From NCBI GenBank assembly GCA_020638035.1, contig JACKJI010000009.1, positions 1 through 64,000 on the forward strand: a stretch of 64,000 bases of DNA, in the 5' to 3' direction. Positions 34,297-42,285 of the stretch are shown piece after piece (within the stretch, counting starts at the first letter, position 1; every line of letters starts with the position of its first letter). The translations under genes and the position numbers were made by a program. The notes beneath the pieces are model-generated. The model worked only from the letters and a program-made list of their open reading frames with translations, was not told the DNA's origin and did no database searches. The DNA comes from Hyphomicrobiaceae bacterium. GTDB lineage: Bacteria > Pseudomonadota > Alphaproteobacteria > Rhizobiales > Hyphomicrobiaceae.

Positions 34297-35694
34297 ATGA
34301 CTCTACGGCCTGACCCAACATTCCATGCCTCCCCGAGATTGGCCATGGACGCGCCCCAAGAGGCCTACTGCTACACGTTGCTGCTGAGCGCGGACCCGTC
34401 CAAGCCTGACGCTCTTGCCGTCGTCGACCTCAATCCCAAGTCTCCGACCTACAGCCAGGTCGTTCACACGTTGGAGATGCCCTTCAAGGGTGATGAGTTT
34501 CATCATTTCGGATGGAACGCCTGCTCCTCCGCACTTTCCCCTTTGTCCGCGCATGCTTTCGTCGAGCGACGATATCTCATCATCCCGGGGCTCCGATCCT
34601 CACGCATCTACGTCGTCGACACCAGGCCGCACCCGACACAGGCCAAAATCCACAGGATCATCGAGAGCAGCGAGGTGCTGAGAGAAACAGGATATTCGCG
34701 CACACACACGGTGCACTGCGGGCCCGAAGGTGTCTACATCGGCGCACTCGGCGGAACGGGCGCGAATGGCATGGGTGGTCCGCCCGGCCTGTTCCTCATG
34801 GACTGCCAGTCATTGGATATCATCGGCCGATGGGAGAAGGAACAAGGGCCGCAGCGCATGTACTATGATTTTTGGTGGAACCTGCCGCGCGATTACATGG
34901 TTGCAAGCGAATGGGGTCTTCCAATTCAATTCGAAAGCGGTCTCGTCAAGGACGACCTTCTGAACAATCGTTATGGGCACCATCTCCACTTCTGGGGACT
35001 GCGAAGCAGGCGCCACCTTCAAGCCATTGACCTGGGTGCGAACTACCAGATGGTGCTCGAAGTGCGCCCCGCACATGATCCTAGCAAGGAGTACGGTTTT
35101 GCCGGTGTCGTTATCAACACGGCAACGCTTGAGGGATCGGTCTGGACGTGGTGGCGCGAAGGGGGACGGTTCCACGCCAAGAAGACGATTTCCATCCCGG
35201 CCGAACCCTGTCCCAATGATCGCCTGCCGGAGATTCTCAAAGGATTTGGCGCTGTGCCGCCGCTCCTTGCGGATCTGGCTCTTTCAATGGATGACCGCCT
35301 TCTTTTCGTGTCCTGTTGGGGGACGGGAGAGGTACGCCAGTATGACGTGAGCGATCCTTGGCGGCCGGTACTTGTCAGCCAGTTGTGGCTCGGTGGCATC
35401 GCGCGGCGCACCCGGCACCCCAACGGGAAGTCATTTCCAGGCGGACCGCAGATGCTGGAGCTCAGCCTCGATGGAAAACGGATCTATTGGACAAATTCGT
35501 TCTACTCTACGTGGGACGATCAGTTCTACCCTGGTGGGGTTTCCGGCATCCAGGTCATGGCGCATGTGCGGGGACGTGGCCTCGAGTACGCCAAAGATTT
35601 CTGGGTGACCGCTCCTGATGGTTATCGCGCACACCAGATCCATCTGGAAGGTGGGGACTGCTCGACGGATTCCTTCTGCTACCCGTCAACATAG
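34297..35694 (+). CDS. mtoX: Methanethiol oxidase (selenium-binding protein SBP56 family)
   Basis: A 465-residue protein covering the whole SBP56 family. Marks include KGDEFHHFGWNACSS with the conserved Cys, RRYLIIPGLRSSRIYVVDT, GPPGLFLMDC, MVASEWGLP, NNRYGHHLHFW, LLADLALSMDDRLLFVSCWGTGE and DGYRAHQIHLEGGDCSTD. In Hyphomicrobium the family member MtoX oxidises methanethiol to formaldehyde, sulfide and hydrogen peroxide and is a copper enzyme. There is no obvious signal peptide at the N-terminus, although the Hyphomicrobium enzyme is reported as periplasmic. mauG and SCO1 homologues 7-8 kb away support this function. Confidence 0.87.
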   Translation: MTLRPDPTFHASPRLAMDAPQEAYCYTLLLSADPSKPDALAVVDLNPKSPTYSQVVHTLEMPFKGDEFHHFGWNACSSALSPLSAHAFVERRYLIIPGLRSSRIYVVDTRPHPTQAKIHRIIESSEVLRETGYSRTHTVHCGPEGVYIGALGGTGANGMGGPPGLFLMDCQSLDIIGRWEKEQGPQRMYYDFWWNLPRDYMVASEWGLPIQFESGLVKDDLLNNRYGHHLHFWGLRSRRHLQAIDLGANYQMVLEVRPAHDPSKEYGFAGVVINTATLEGSVWTWWREGGRFHAKKTISIPAEPCPNDRLPEILKGFGAVPPLLADLALSMDDRLLFVSCWGTGEVRQYDVSDPWRPVLVSQLWLGGIARRTRHPNGKSFPGGPQMLELSLDGKRIYWTNSFYSTWDDQFYPGGVSGIQVMAHVRGRGLEYAKDFWVTAPDGYRAHQIHLEGGDCSTDSFCYPST

Positions 35695-35696
35695 AT

Positions 35697-36365
35697 ATGG
35701 TCGGCATGGATTGGACAGTCGCAGGGCTCTGGGGAGTGGTTGCTCTCAGTGGCGTCTACCACGGAGCCAATCCTGCCATGGGTTGGCCGCTTGCCGTGTC
35801 AGCCGCACTCATGGATCGCACGCCGAGTTCCTTGGCATCCGCATTCTGGCCGCTTGCCGTCGGCCACTTCCTTGCGATGCTTGTCGTCGTGCTTCCTTTC
35901 GCTTTGGTCGTCTCACTCGTCGAATGGAAGTTCCAGATCCGGATCGCTGCGGCGCTCACTGTTATGACGTTCGGGGTCTACCGACTTCTCATGCCTCGTC
36001 ACCCCCGGGCCTTGTCGCGAATACCGCCGTCGCAGCTTGGACTGTGGTCCTTCATGGCTGCGCTCGCACATGGTGCCGGACTGATGATCCTCCCGATCTA
36101 TCTCGGCATTTGCACCTCCGACACCTTGACGCCTGGACATGAAGCCGCCCGCCGCCTGCTGGAAACGCATCTCGCTCTGGCCGGATTTGTTTCCGCCGTC
36201 CACACACTTACGATGGTTCTTACGGGCGGGCTGATGGCATGGCTCGCATATCGCTACCTCGGTCTGAGTTTCATCGCACGCTCGTGGTTCAACCTGGACG
36301 CGGTGTGGGCATCAAGCCTCATCGCAGTCGGCGCGCTCTCTCTCTTTCTGACGCTACTGGGTTAA
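35697..36365 (+). CDS. Polytopic membrane protein coupled to mtoX
   Basis: A 222-residue protein with six to seven hydrophobic segments. Conserved-looking His lie at segment edges: SGVYHGANPAMGWPLA, VGHFLAMLVV, and MAALAHGAGLMI; the spacing loosely recalls HupE/NiCoT or UreH metal permeases, but no full motif is met. ATG is two bases after the mtoX stop, so they are one operon. A role in copper or sulfide movement for methanethiol oxidation is possible, unproven. Confidence 0.75.
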   Translation: MVGMDWTVAGLWGVVALSGVYHGANPAMGWPLAVSAALMDRTPSSLASAFWPLAVGHFLAMLVVVLPFALVVSLVEWKFQIRIAAALTVMTFGVYRLLMPRHPRALSRIPPSQLGLWSFMAALAHGAGLMILPIYLGICTSDTLTPGHEAARRLLETHLALAGFVSAVHTLTMVLTGGLMAWLAYRYLGLSFIARSWFNLDAVWASSLIAVGALSLFLTLLG

Positions 36366-36375
36366 GGGCACATCG

Positions 36376-36789
36376 TCAGCGCGAGGGGTTGTCTTGCATT
36401 CCCGGGTCGATTGGTGTCTCCACATGTCCGCCTGCATCGGCCCAGTCCTTGAATGCTCCGAGGTTGTAAACATTCGGATAGCCCATCTCCAACAACACCT
36501 TGGCGCTCAGCACAGAACGACCACCCGAGGCACAATAGAGAATGTAGGTCCTTTCCCTGGAGAATGCCTGATCATGATATTTGCAGCTCGGGTCGGCGCG
36601 GAACTCAAGCATGCCCCGCGACACATGGATGGCGCCTGCGATCTTGCCGGTTTTCTCGACCTCAGGAGCGTCCCTGACGTCAACCACAACAGCTCCGGAT
36701 TCGGAGATGAGTTGCTCCGCTTTCAACCGGTCGATACGCGGCACCAGCGTTTCCGCACTGCTGATCATGTCCGATACACTCTTGGTCAT
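36376..36789 (-). CDS. Single-domain rhodanese
   Basis: A 137-residue sulfurtransferase-like protein. It shows VVVDVRDAPEVEKTGKI, AIHVSRGMLEFRAD and the active loop LYCASGGRSVLSA with the persulfide Cys, then LEMGYPNVYNLGAFKDW. ATG at 36789 follows AAGGA; no signal peptide. It sits 40 bases after a GcvH-like lipoyl protein and tail-to-tail with the mtoX operon, so it may take up sulfane sulfur made from methanethiol-derived sulfide. Confidence 0.88.
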   Translation of the reverse strand: MTKSVSDMISSAETLVPRIDRLKAEQLISESGAVVVDVRDAPEVEKTGKIAGAIHVSRGMLEFRADPSCKYHDQAFSRERTYILYCASGGRSVLSAKVLLEMGYPNVYNLGAFKDWADAGGHVETPIDPGMQDNPSR

Positions 36790-36829
36790 GTACTGTTCCT
36801 TCGCTGATTGATCGTTGCCTGGCGCGGGC

Positions 36830-37231
36830 TCAATCATCGGCGCCAACGTGTAATCGATAGGCATCCGCGGTCATCAGAGACTGATGATCGATGGCGGAAT
36901 CGAGAGTGATGCGGATGAGCCAACCGGCGCCGTAACAGTCGCTGTTGGTCAGCGCCGGATCGCCTTCGAGCTCTACATTGCAAGCAACGATAGTTCCATC
37001 CGCCGGAGCGACGAGATCCGAAACGACCTTGGCCGCCTCTATCGTGCCGAACGCGACACCGGCGCTGATGCGCTGCCCAGCCGCCGGCAGAGAGACACCA
37101 ACGACGTCACCCAGTTGATCCTGGGCGAAATGGCTGACACCAATGACGGCACCGCCGGGCTCAGCACGTTCTTGAATCCAGAGATTTTCCGCATGGTAGA
37201 GCCGGTCGTCCGGGAATTTCGATGATGCCAT
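36830..37231 (-). CDS. Lone GcvH/LbpA-like lipoyl-carrier protein
   Basis: A 133-residue protein with the H-protein fold: YHAENLWIQE, VIGVSHFAQDQLGDVVGVSLP, the lipoylation Lys in TIEAAKVVSDLVAP, and NSDCYGAGWLIRI. There is no gcvT or gcvP nearby, so a glycine cleavage role is unlikely to be local. In Hyphomicrobium denitrificans a GcvH-like LbpA carries sulfur in the sHdr oxidation pathway; the rhodanese and mtoX neighbours point the same way. True LbpA versus GcvH cannot be settled by eye. Confidence 0.8.
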   Translation of the reverse strand: MASSKFPDDRLYHAENLWIQERAEPGGAVIGVSHFAQDQLGDVVGVSLPAAGQRISAGVAFGTIEAAKVVSDLVAPADGTIVACNVELEGDPALTNSDCYGAGWLIRITLDSAIDHQSLMTADAYRLHVGADD

Positions 37232-37390
37232 CAGAGGGGACTGCCTTGTCGGTGTTGGGTGTCGCACGCACGCTTAGGCGCTGCCATGAACCTGGGTCGA
37301 GGGAGCCTCAACGCACCGCAGCGAAGTGCACGGCTCGGAAGGCGCGTTGGAGCGATCGCCTCCCGTGTGACTATGGCTGCATGAACCTCG

Positions 37391-37933
37391 TCACTCCGCC
37401 GCAGCGCCGAGGCTCAACGACTGACCGTTGGCGCTGACCTTGCCGACCACCTCGATCGGACGTTGCAGCGTATCAAGAACGGGGCAGTGGCTCTCAACGG
37501 CTTGAACGAGTGTTCTGATCTGTTCGGCTGATGCCGAACTCTGGATCAATGTCTCGTAGGAAATTTTCGAGTATCCAGCCGGCACATTCGGATCGAGCGC
37601 GAACAATCCCTTGAGGTCTAGGTGTCCCTTCAGGTTGCATTTCACTGAATCAAGCGGGATTCCCATGACCGCGGCATAGGCGCTGTACATGACTTCCTGA
37701 CAGGTGCCGAGCGCGACAAGAATGAGTTCGACCGGGTTCATGCCGGTGTCACCGCCTGCAAGCTCGGGCGGCTCGTCGGTTATCAAAGGCGGAAAATTAC
37801 GTACGGTCGCCTTGCACCTGACGTTCTCGACCAGTTCGGTGTCGGCACGGAAAATGACCTTGGATGCATTCGGACTGTTCTGAATGCCCTCGATCGTCTT
37901 GAGCAAGGCTGACTTCACTTGATCCTGGGACAT
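37391..37933 (-). CDS. OsmC/Ohr-family peroxide-reducing protein
   Basis: A 180-residue protein with both redox Cys of the family: LVALGTCQEVMYSAYA and VESHCPVLDTLQRPIEV. The GMNPVELILVALG helix and the ELAGGDTG turn are typical. OsmC proteins reduce organic hydroperoxides and can meet H2O2; methanethiol oxidase makes H2O2, so protection is a reasonable role. ATG at 37933 has AGGAGAGG upstream. It lies between the two-component genes and the lipoyl protein on one strand. Confidence 0.85.
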   Translation of the reverse strand: MSQDQVKSALLKTIEGIQNSPNASKVIFRADTELVENVRCKATVRNFPPLITDEPPELAGGDTGMNPVELILVALGTCQEVMYSAYAAVMGIPLDSVKCNLKGHLDLKGLFALDPNVPAGYSKISYETLIQSSASAEQIRTLVQAVESHCPVLDTLQRPIEVVGKVSANGQSLSLGAAAE

Positions 37934-38036
37934 GGCGTTCCTCTCCTGCATTTTTCACTTTTTTCAGGAGACGATTACGCCACGTCGCACCAGTCCTCAC
38001 AATTCGGGCCACTACCACCGAAACATAGTGGTTTCC

Positions 38037-38681
38037 CTAGCTGGACCGCTTTCCCTCCACCATCGCGGCCACCGGTTCGCATTCCAATCTGGACAACATC
38101 TTGACCAGATGAACCACGCTGCGTGCGCCCATCTTGGCCATCATGTTCGCGCGATAAACCTCTACCGTCTTGCCGCTCAGTCCCAGTTCGTGTGCGATCT
38201 GCTTGGTGGACTTTCCAGATCCGACCAGTACCGCAATCTCCCGCTCTCGTCGTGTGAGTTGCCCGAAGAGAGAGCGAACCTTCTTGTCTTGGGCCCATTC
38301 AAGCCAGGCGCGCTGCGCCATCTGCAAGGCGTGCTCGGTCCGCTCGATCAGGGCCTGATCGTTGTAGGGCTTCTGGAGGAAGTCGACGGCTCCGGCGCGC
38401 ATGGCGCGAACCGCCATCGGCACATCACCATGCCCCGTGACCATGATGATCGGCAGGCGCCAATCGCGCTGTTGCACTTCGCGCTGAAGTTCCAATCCAC
38501 TCATGCCAGGCATACGTACATCAAGTATGAGGCACGCCGGCTCACCGGAATAGTCCTCAAGGAATTCGCTGGCCGAGCCATAACAGACGACCTCGTGCCC
38601 AACAGATTCGAGAAGCCAGCGCAGTGACTCGCGTGCTGCTGCGTCGTCGTCCACCACCAGGACCGAACCTTTATGGTTCAT
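38037..38681 (-). CDS. FixJ/NarL-type response regulator
   Basis: A 214-residue regulator. The receiver has VLVVDDDAAARESLRWL, phospho-Asp in CLILDVRMPGMSG, Thr in MVTGHGDVP and Lys in FLQKPYND; the C-terminal LuxR-type helix-turn-helix shows LTRREREIAVLVGSGKSTKQIA then LSGKTVEVYRANMMAKMGA. This is the FixJ/TodT layout. Start overlaps the kinase stop (ATGA). By position it could control the porin, OsmC, lipoyl or mto genes. Confidence 0.9.
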   Translation of the reverse strand: MNHKGSVLVVDDDAAARESLRWLLESVGHEVVCYGSASEFLEDYSGEPACLILDVRMPGMSGLELQREVQQRDWRLPIIMVTGHGDVPMAVRAMRAGAVDFLQKPYNDQALIERTEHALQMAQRAWLEWAQDKKVRSLFGQLTRREREIAVLVGSGKSTKQIAHELGLSGKTVEVYRANMMAKMGARSVVHLVKMLSRLECEPVAAMVEGKRSS

Positions 38682-39982
38682 TGCAACACCAGGTGCTCGC
38701 CGAGGGGCGGCAATTCGAATGCGAAGGACAACCCCTGCCCTGCTTCATGTTGCGCAGCCGACAGATTGCCGCCGTGTGCCTCTACGATCGACCGACATAT
38801 GGATAGTCCCATGCCCATGCCGGCCTGCTTGGTCGTGAAGAACGGTGTGAAGAGCTTGCCAATCTCGTCGGGCGGAAGTCCCGGGCCGGTGTCATCGATG
38901 CAGACCCTCGCCATTCCGGTCGATGCGGTGCTTGTGGTGATCCTCATTCTCCGCTGACTCGCAGGAACACATTCCATCGCTTCAAAGCCGTTGCGAACGA
39001 TGTTGAGCACCACCTGCTCCAGCTGCGTCCGCTCTCCCAGAACGACAGGCAGGTTGCTGGCCAGCTCACATTCAATGACGACGTGTTGAGCGCGCGCCTC
39101 GATCTCCGCAATCGATAGGACCTGCCCCACAACATCGTTCATAGACAAGCTCGATACCGTTTCGCCCTCCTTGGATATGAACCCGCGCAGGCTGCGGATA
39201 ATGTTCGCGGCACGTTCCGCTTGCGCGCACACATGCTCCATCGCTGCCGCTACGTCTGCATTCGCCGGACTTCCGCGCAATCGTAGGTGCGCACCCCTGG
39301 AGTAGTTGGCAATAGCGGTGAGAGGCTGGTTCAGCTCGTGCGCAAGCATTGTCGCAAGTTGCCCCATGGTGTCCATGCGGGACGCGTGAGCCAACTCGCG
39401 ATATTCCCGTCTCAGGTGCTGCTCATAGAGCTTTTGCGCACTGATGTTGCGGGTGATCGCCAGGATCGCCGTCACATTGCCGTCGCCGTCCATCAGCGGC
39501 GCGGCGTGAGTTTCCATCCATAAGCGCCGCTTCTTGAGAGAGATGATCTCGAACTCAAGCTTCTTGACCGCCCCGGCATACACGGCGTCGGTGAGCAAAC
39601 GGTAGGCCGGCGCAAAATCGGGAGCGACGAGATCGTAGACAGAAATCCCGATCACCTCGCCCCGCTCATCAGCCTCGACCAGCCGCAGCCCAGCGGGGTT
39701 CATCTCCAGAATTGTGCCATCCCTCGAATGGACTTTGACGCACTCCGGTTCTGTTTCGATGATCTGCCGGAGGTGTCTTTCGTTCTGTGCAAGCCGGGCT
39801 TCGGCAACGTGACGTTCGGCAACCTCTTTCTCGAGAATCGCTTTGGCGGACCGCAATCTCGCATTCAGTCGGGCAACATAGATCATCACGGCTGCCGCAA
39901 GCACTACGAACACCGCGCAAAAAGACTGCCAAAGCCCCAATATAGGCAAGTCCGAAACAATCTCGTTCGCGTTCATTTTCAT
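38678..39982 (-). CDS. FixL-like PAS sensor histidine kinase without a haem motif
   Basis: A 434-residue kinase: one N-terminal membrane helix (SFCAVFVVLAAAVMIYVA), a coiled coil, one PAS domain (about residues 70-190), the H box MLAHELNQPLTAIANYSRGA, N box NIVRNGFEAM, DTGPGLPPDEIGKLFTPFFTTK and G box GMGMGLSICR. The PAS region lacks the haem-binding His segment of true FixL, so it likely senses something else. An FNR/FixK-like box sits about 80 bases upstream. Operon with the regulator gene. Confidence 0.88.
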   Translation of the reverse strand: MKMNANEIVSDLPILGLWQSFCAVFVVLAAAVMIYVARLNARLRSAKAILEKEVAERHVAEARLAQNERHLRQIIETEPECVKVHSRDGTILEMNPAGLRLVEADERGEVIGISVYDLVAPDFAPAYRLLTDAVYAGAVKKLEFEIISLKKRRLWMETHAAPLMDGDGNVTAILAITRNISAQKLYEQHLRREYRELAHASRMDTMGQLATMLAHELNQPLTAIANYSRGAHLRLRGSPANADVAAAMEHVCAQAERAANIIRSLRGFISKEGETVSSLSMNDVVGQVLSIAEIEARAQHVVIECELASNLPVVLGERTQLEQVVLNIVRNGFEAMECVPASQRRMRITTSTASTGMARVCIDDTGPGLPPDEIGKLFTPFFTTKQAGMGMGLSICRSIVEAHGGNLSAAQHEAGQGLSFAFELPPLGEHLVLQ

Positions 39983-40057
39983 AGCCTATAGATCTATTCT
40001 TCCAACCTATTTATGACGATCCTTCCGGGATGTTTGGACGCGGCATTGCTTCGTGGA

Positions 40058-40071
40058 TTGATTTATATCAC
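40058..40071 (-). promoter_or_regulatory. Candidate FNR/FixK binding site
   Basis: TTGAT-TTAT-ATCAC matches the TTGAT-N4-ATCAA anaerobox at all but the last base. It lies 76-89 bases upstream of the sensor kinase ATG on the minus strand, a usual place for an FNR/FixK activator. Confidence 0.5.
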
Positions 40072-40152
40072 GCAGAGCTAATGGCGTAACGCACTTGATG
40101 TCATAAAATTGCGAATTTGATTCCGCGGAACTGATGCGCTCCTTCAAACAAG

Positions 40153-40180
40153 GAGGGAGCAAGACAGTGCTTGCTCCCTC
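40153..40180 (-). terminator. Strong hairpin downstream of the porin gene
   Basis: GAGGGAGCAAG and CTTGCTCCCTC form a perfect 11-bp stem around a 6-base loop, about 160 bases after the porin stop. On the minus strand it is followed by CTTGTTTG, a weak T-rich stretch. Probably it ends porin transcripts before the kinase operon. Confidence 0.5.
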
Positions 40181-40339
40181 AGTCGATGCTGGAATGACGC
40201 TAGCTTGGGTGAGCGCCCGTCCGTCAGGGGGAGGCAGACGCGCCAGTCCAACAATTCGTTCTGACTGCCGACGCGAAACCGCGTTCACGGCAATACGACG
40301 TCTTCGCATGGCCTCTTGCAGCCAGGATGTGGCTTCCGC

Positions 40340-41731
40340 TTAGAACGCGATCAGACCACCCACTGTCACGATGTGCAGATCATCGAGGTTGTCGAATGCG
40401 CCAACAACACCAGGCCCCGACATGTTGGGATCGTAGCTCTTGTAGTTGAGCCAAAGCGACATCGCCGCCGCATCGATTTCCTGGACTACACCCAGTCCCC
40501 ACTGGGTGAGCTTGCTGCCGCTGACGCCAAAGGCCGTCAGCGCAGGATGGTACATGTCATCACGCACGCCATACTCACCGTAGAGTACCGTGTGGCCGAG
40601 AGACGACCACTTCCTCCGGAGACCGGCCTTGATATACCAGTTGTGTCCGCTCGGCTGATTGGCCGTGAAAGCCGCCCCCAATGCAGGATCAAAGACGTTG
40701 TTGTTGTCCTCGATTCCGTAGGCACCATAGAGGAAGAGCCCAGATGCCGTGTGGTGAACGAATGCACCGATCTGGAAATAGTCGGAGTCGAGGTGAACGG
40801 GATGGAATGCCGTGAGCCCGGTGACGATATCAAAGCCCGTGAATTGACTTTCATCCCCGTGATGTGAATAGGCCGCTGCGACCGCAAGCTTGATGCCGTT
40901 GAACTCTCCCGCATAGCGCAGCGCGACATCCCAGAAGTCATCCTCACCCCAACTCGCTGAGACCGAAAACCCGCCAAATGTTGGCGAATCGTAGCGAACT
41001 GCGTTGGTCGGTATGCCGTCGCAGTCGCCCGCAACAGGCAGCGCTGTCGAACCGCACCACATCAAGGCTCCCGTCGGGAACCCGGTTCCATTCGGCAGCA
41101 CGAGCTGCGTGCCGTTACGCGACAGGTTGATGGCCATGCCGTCGAGAGGAACCCAATTGGCCATGACAAGCGAACCCGATCCGTCGACGAGCGCGGCGGC
41201 GTGTTGCGATGCCTGCGGGATGAGACCAACACTCACCTGTCCAAGCCGCGTGCTCTTCAGAAACCAGAACGAATAGAGCAGATCGACCGCGCTGCTGGCC
41301 AAGGCGCCATTACCGTTGACGATGCGCAATGCCGAAGGTCCGTCATCACCGAAGCGGGAGTTTCCGGCCGTCAAGGGGTCCGACGAATTGACTTCAACTT
41401 GAATGACGTATCCAGCCGACCACTCAGGGCTAATCGTCGCTGCTCCGGTCAGCTTGAAGTGCGAGTTCAGGGTCGATCCCACACCCGTGACGTAGACGTT
41501 ACTTGCAGCGCCGTTGTCATACCACATCACCTGCTCGGCCACCCATCCTGTGATGGCGAGCGATACCTTGCGATTTCCCTTGCGCGCTGTCGTAGCTTCA
41601 AGTTCGGCTACGCGCTCCTCCAAATCCGCACAGCAGTCCCCACCGAGGTCGGCGGCCTTCACCGCGTGGCCTGCTATAGCTGTACTCAGAATCCCCCCGA
41701 GTGCTGTTGCACAAAGCAAGAGCTTGTTCAT
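40340..41731 (-). CDS. Outer membrane porin, rhizobial porin-2 family
   Basis: A 463-residue beta-barrel protein with a Sec signal (LLLCATALGGILSTAIAG...VKAADLGG). Early in the mature part a short coiled-coil (CCADLEERVAELEATTARKG) is followed by the porin-2-type VSLAITGWVAEQVMWYDNG strand, alternating strand patterns, and a final strand IVTVGGLIAF ending in Phe. The constriction region has DCDGIPTNAVRYDSPTFGGF. It lies between mauG and the two-component genes and may let the sulfur substrate or copper in. Confidence 0.87.
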   Translation of the reverse strand: MNKLLLCATALGGILSTAIAGHAVKAADLGGDCCADLEERVAELEATTARKGNRKVSLAITGWVAEQVMWYDNGAASNVYVTGVGSTLNSHFKLTGAATISPEWSAGYVIQVEVNSSDPLTAGNSRFGDDGPSALRIVNGNGALASSAVDLLYSFWFLKSTRLGQVSVGLIPQASQHAAALVDGSGSLVMANWVPLDGMAINLSRNGTQLVLPNGTGFPTGALMWCGSTALPVAGDCDGIPTNAVRYDSPTFGGFSVSASWGEDDFWDVALRYAGEFNGIKLAVAAAYSHHGDESQFTGFDIVTGLTAFHPVHLDSDYFQIGAFVHHTASGLFLYGAYGIEDNNNVFDPALGAAFTANQPSGHNWYIKAGLRRKWSSLGHTVLYGEYGVRDDMYHPALTAFGVSGSKLTQWGLGVVQEIDAAAMSLWLNYKSYDPNMSGPGVVGAFDNLDDLHIVTVGGLIAF

Positions 41732-42285
41732 CGTTTCGATCCCCTTGTTGTGCTGCTGCGCCGTGCCCCTGGCCTGTCAGCAGAATTTTTCGCCGTTGTT
41801 GAAACCCACAATCACCAGCGCCAGGCCACTGCAAAACGAAAGAAGATCTGGACGGTGCCGGCATGCGAGAAAGGCATGCTATTTATGCGGACTTGGCACG
41901 AACAACGACAACACGAATCCATGGTTTTGGAGCAATGTGCTTTTCCCTCTGTGCCTTGGTCGTTACACAAATTTTTCAGGCAAATAACTGGCTCGGCCCG
42001 CGGCTATAGAAGGCATTTCATCCGCAAATGAATCGCGATTATTCATTCATGATTGTTATGGGTGTTTGCTCTTTTCACGTGCGGTCAACCAATGTCGAAG
42101 ACGAATCGTTGCGGCCTGGATCTGCCAGCAGGCAAATGCGCGCCACGCGATCATCTACGTCTCGGGCAATGTGCCGATCCCCGAGAAGGTGGATGTCATG
42201 CCAGCGGGTAGAGGCATTCACGCGAGCCGTTCGCGCCGGCGCGTAAACCTGAATTGGAATTTGAGGCCACGCGGCGCAGGAGCGC
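41732..42285. other. Intergenic region between the mauG-like and porin genes
   Basis: In 554 bases no gene is supported; short frames on both strands lack ribosome sites and family features. AT-rich DNA around 41940-42060 probably holds the porin promoter. The stretch is long for genes that might otherwise be one operon, so the porin is probably transcribed alone. Confidence 0.45.

Larger units (their letters stand above)
39983..40339. other. Intergenic region with FNR-like box and hairpin, upstream of the kinase
   Basis: No gene is supported in these 357 bases. Two signals stand out: the TTGAT-N4-ATCAC box at 40058-40071 and a strong hairpin at 40153-40180, both listed separately. The porin gene ends at its right edge. 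Confidence 0.5.

Noticed and set aside
38678..39982. True haem-based FixL oxygen sensor
   Set aside because: The PAS domain lacks the haem His segment of FixL.
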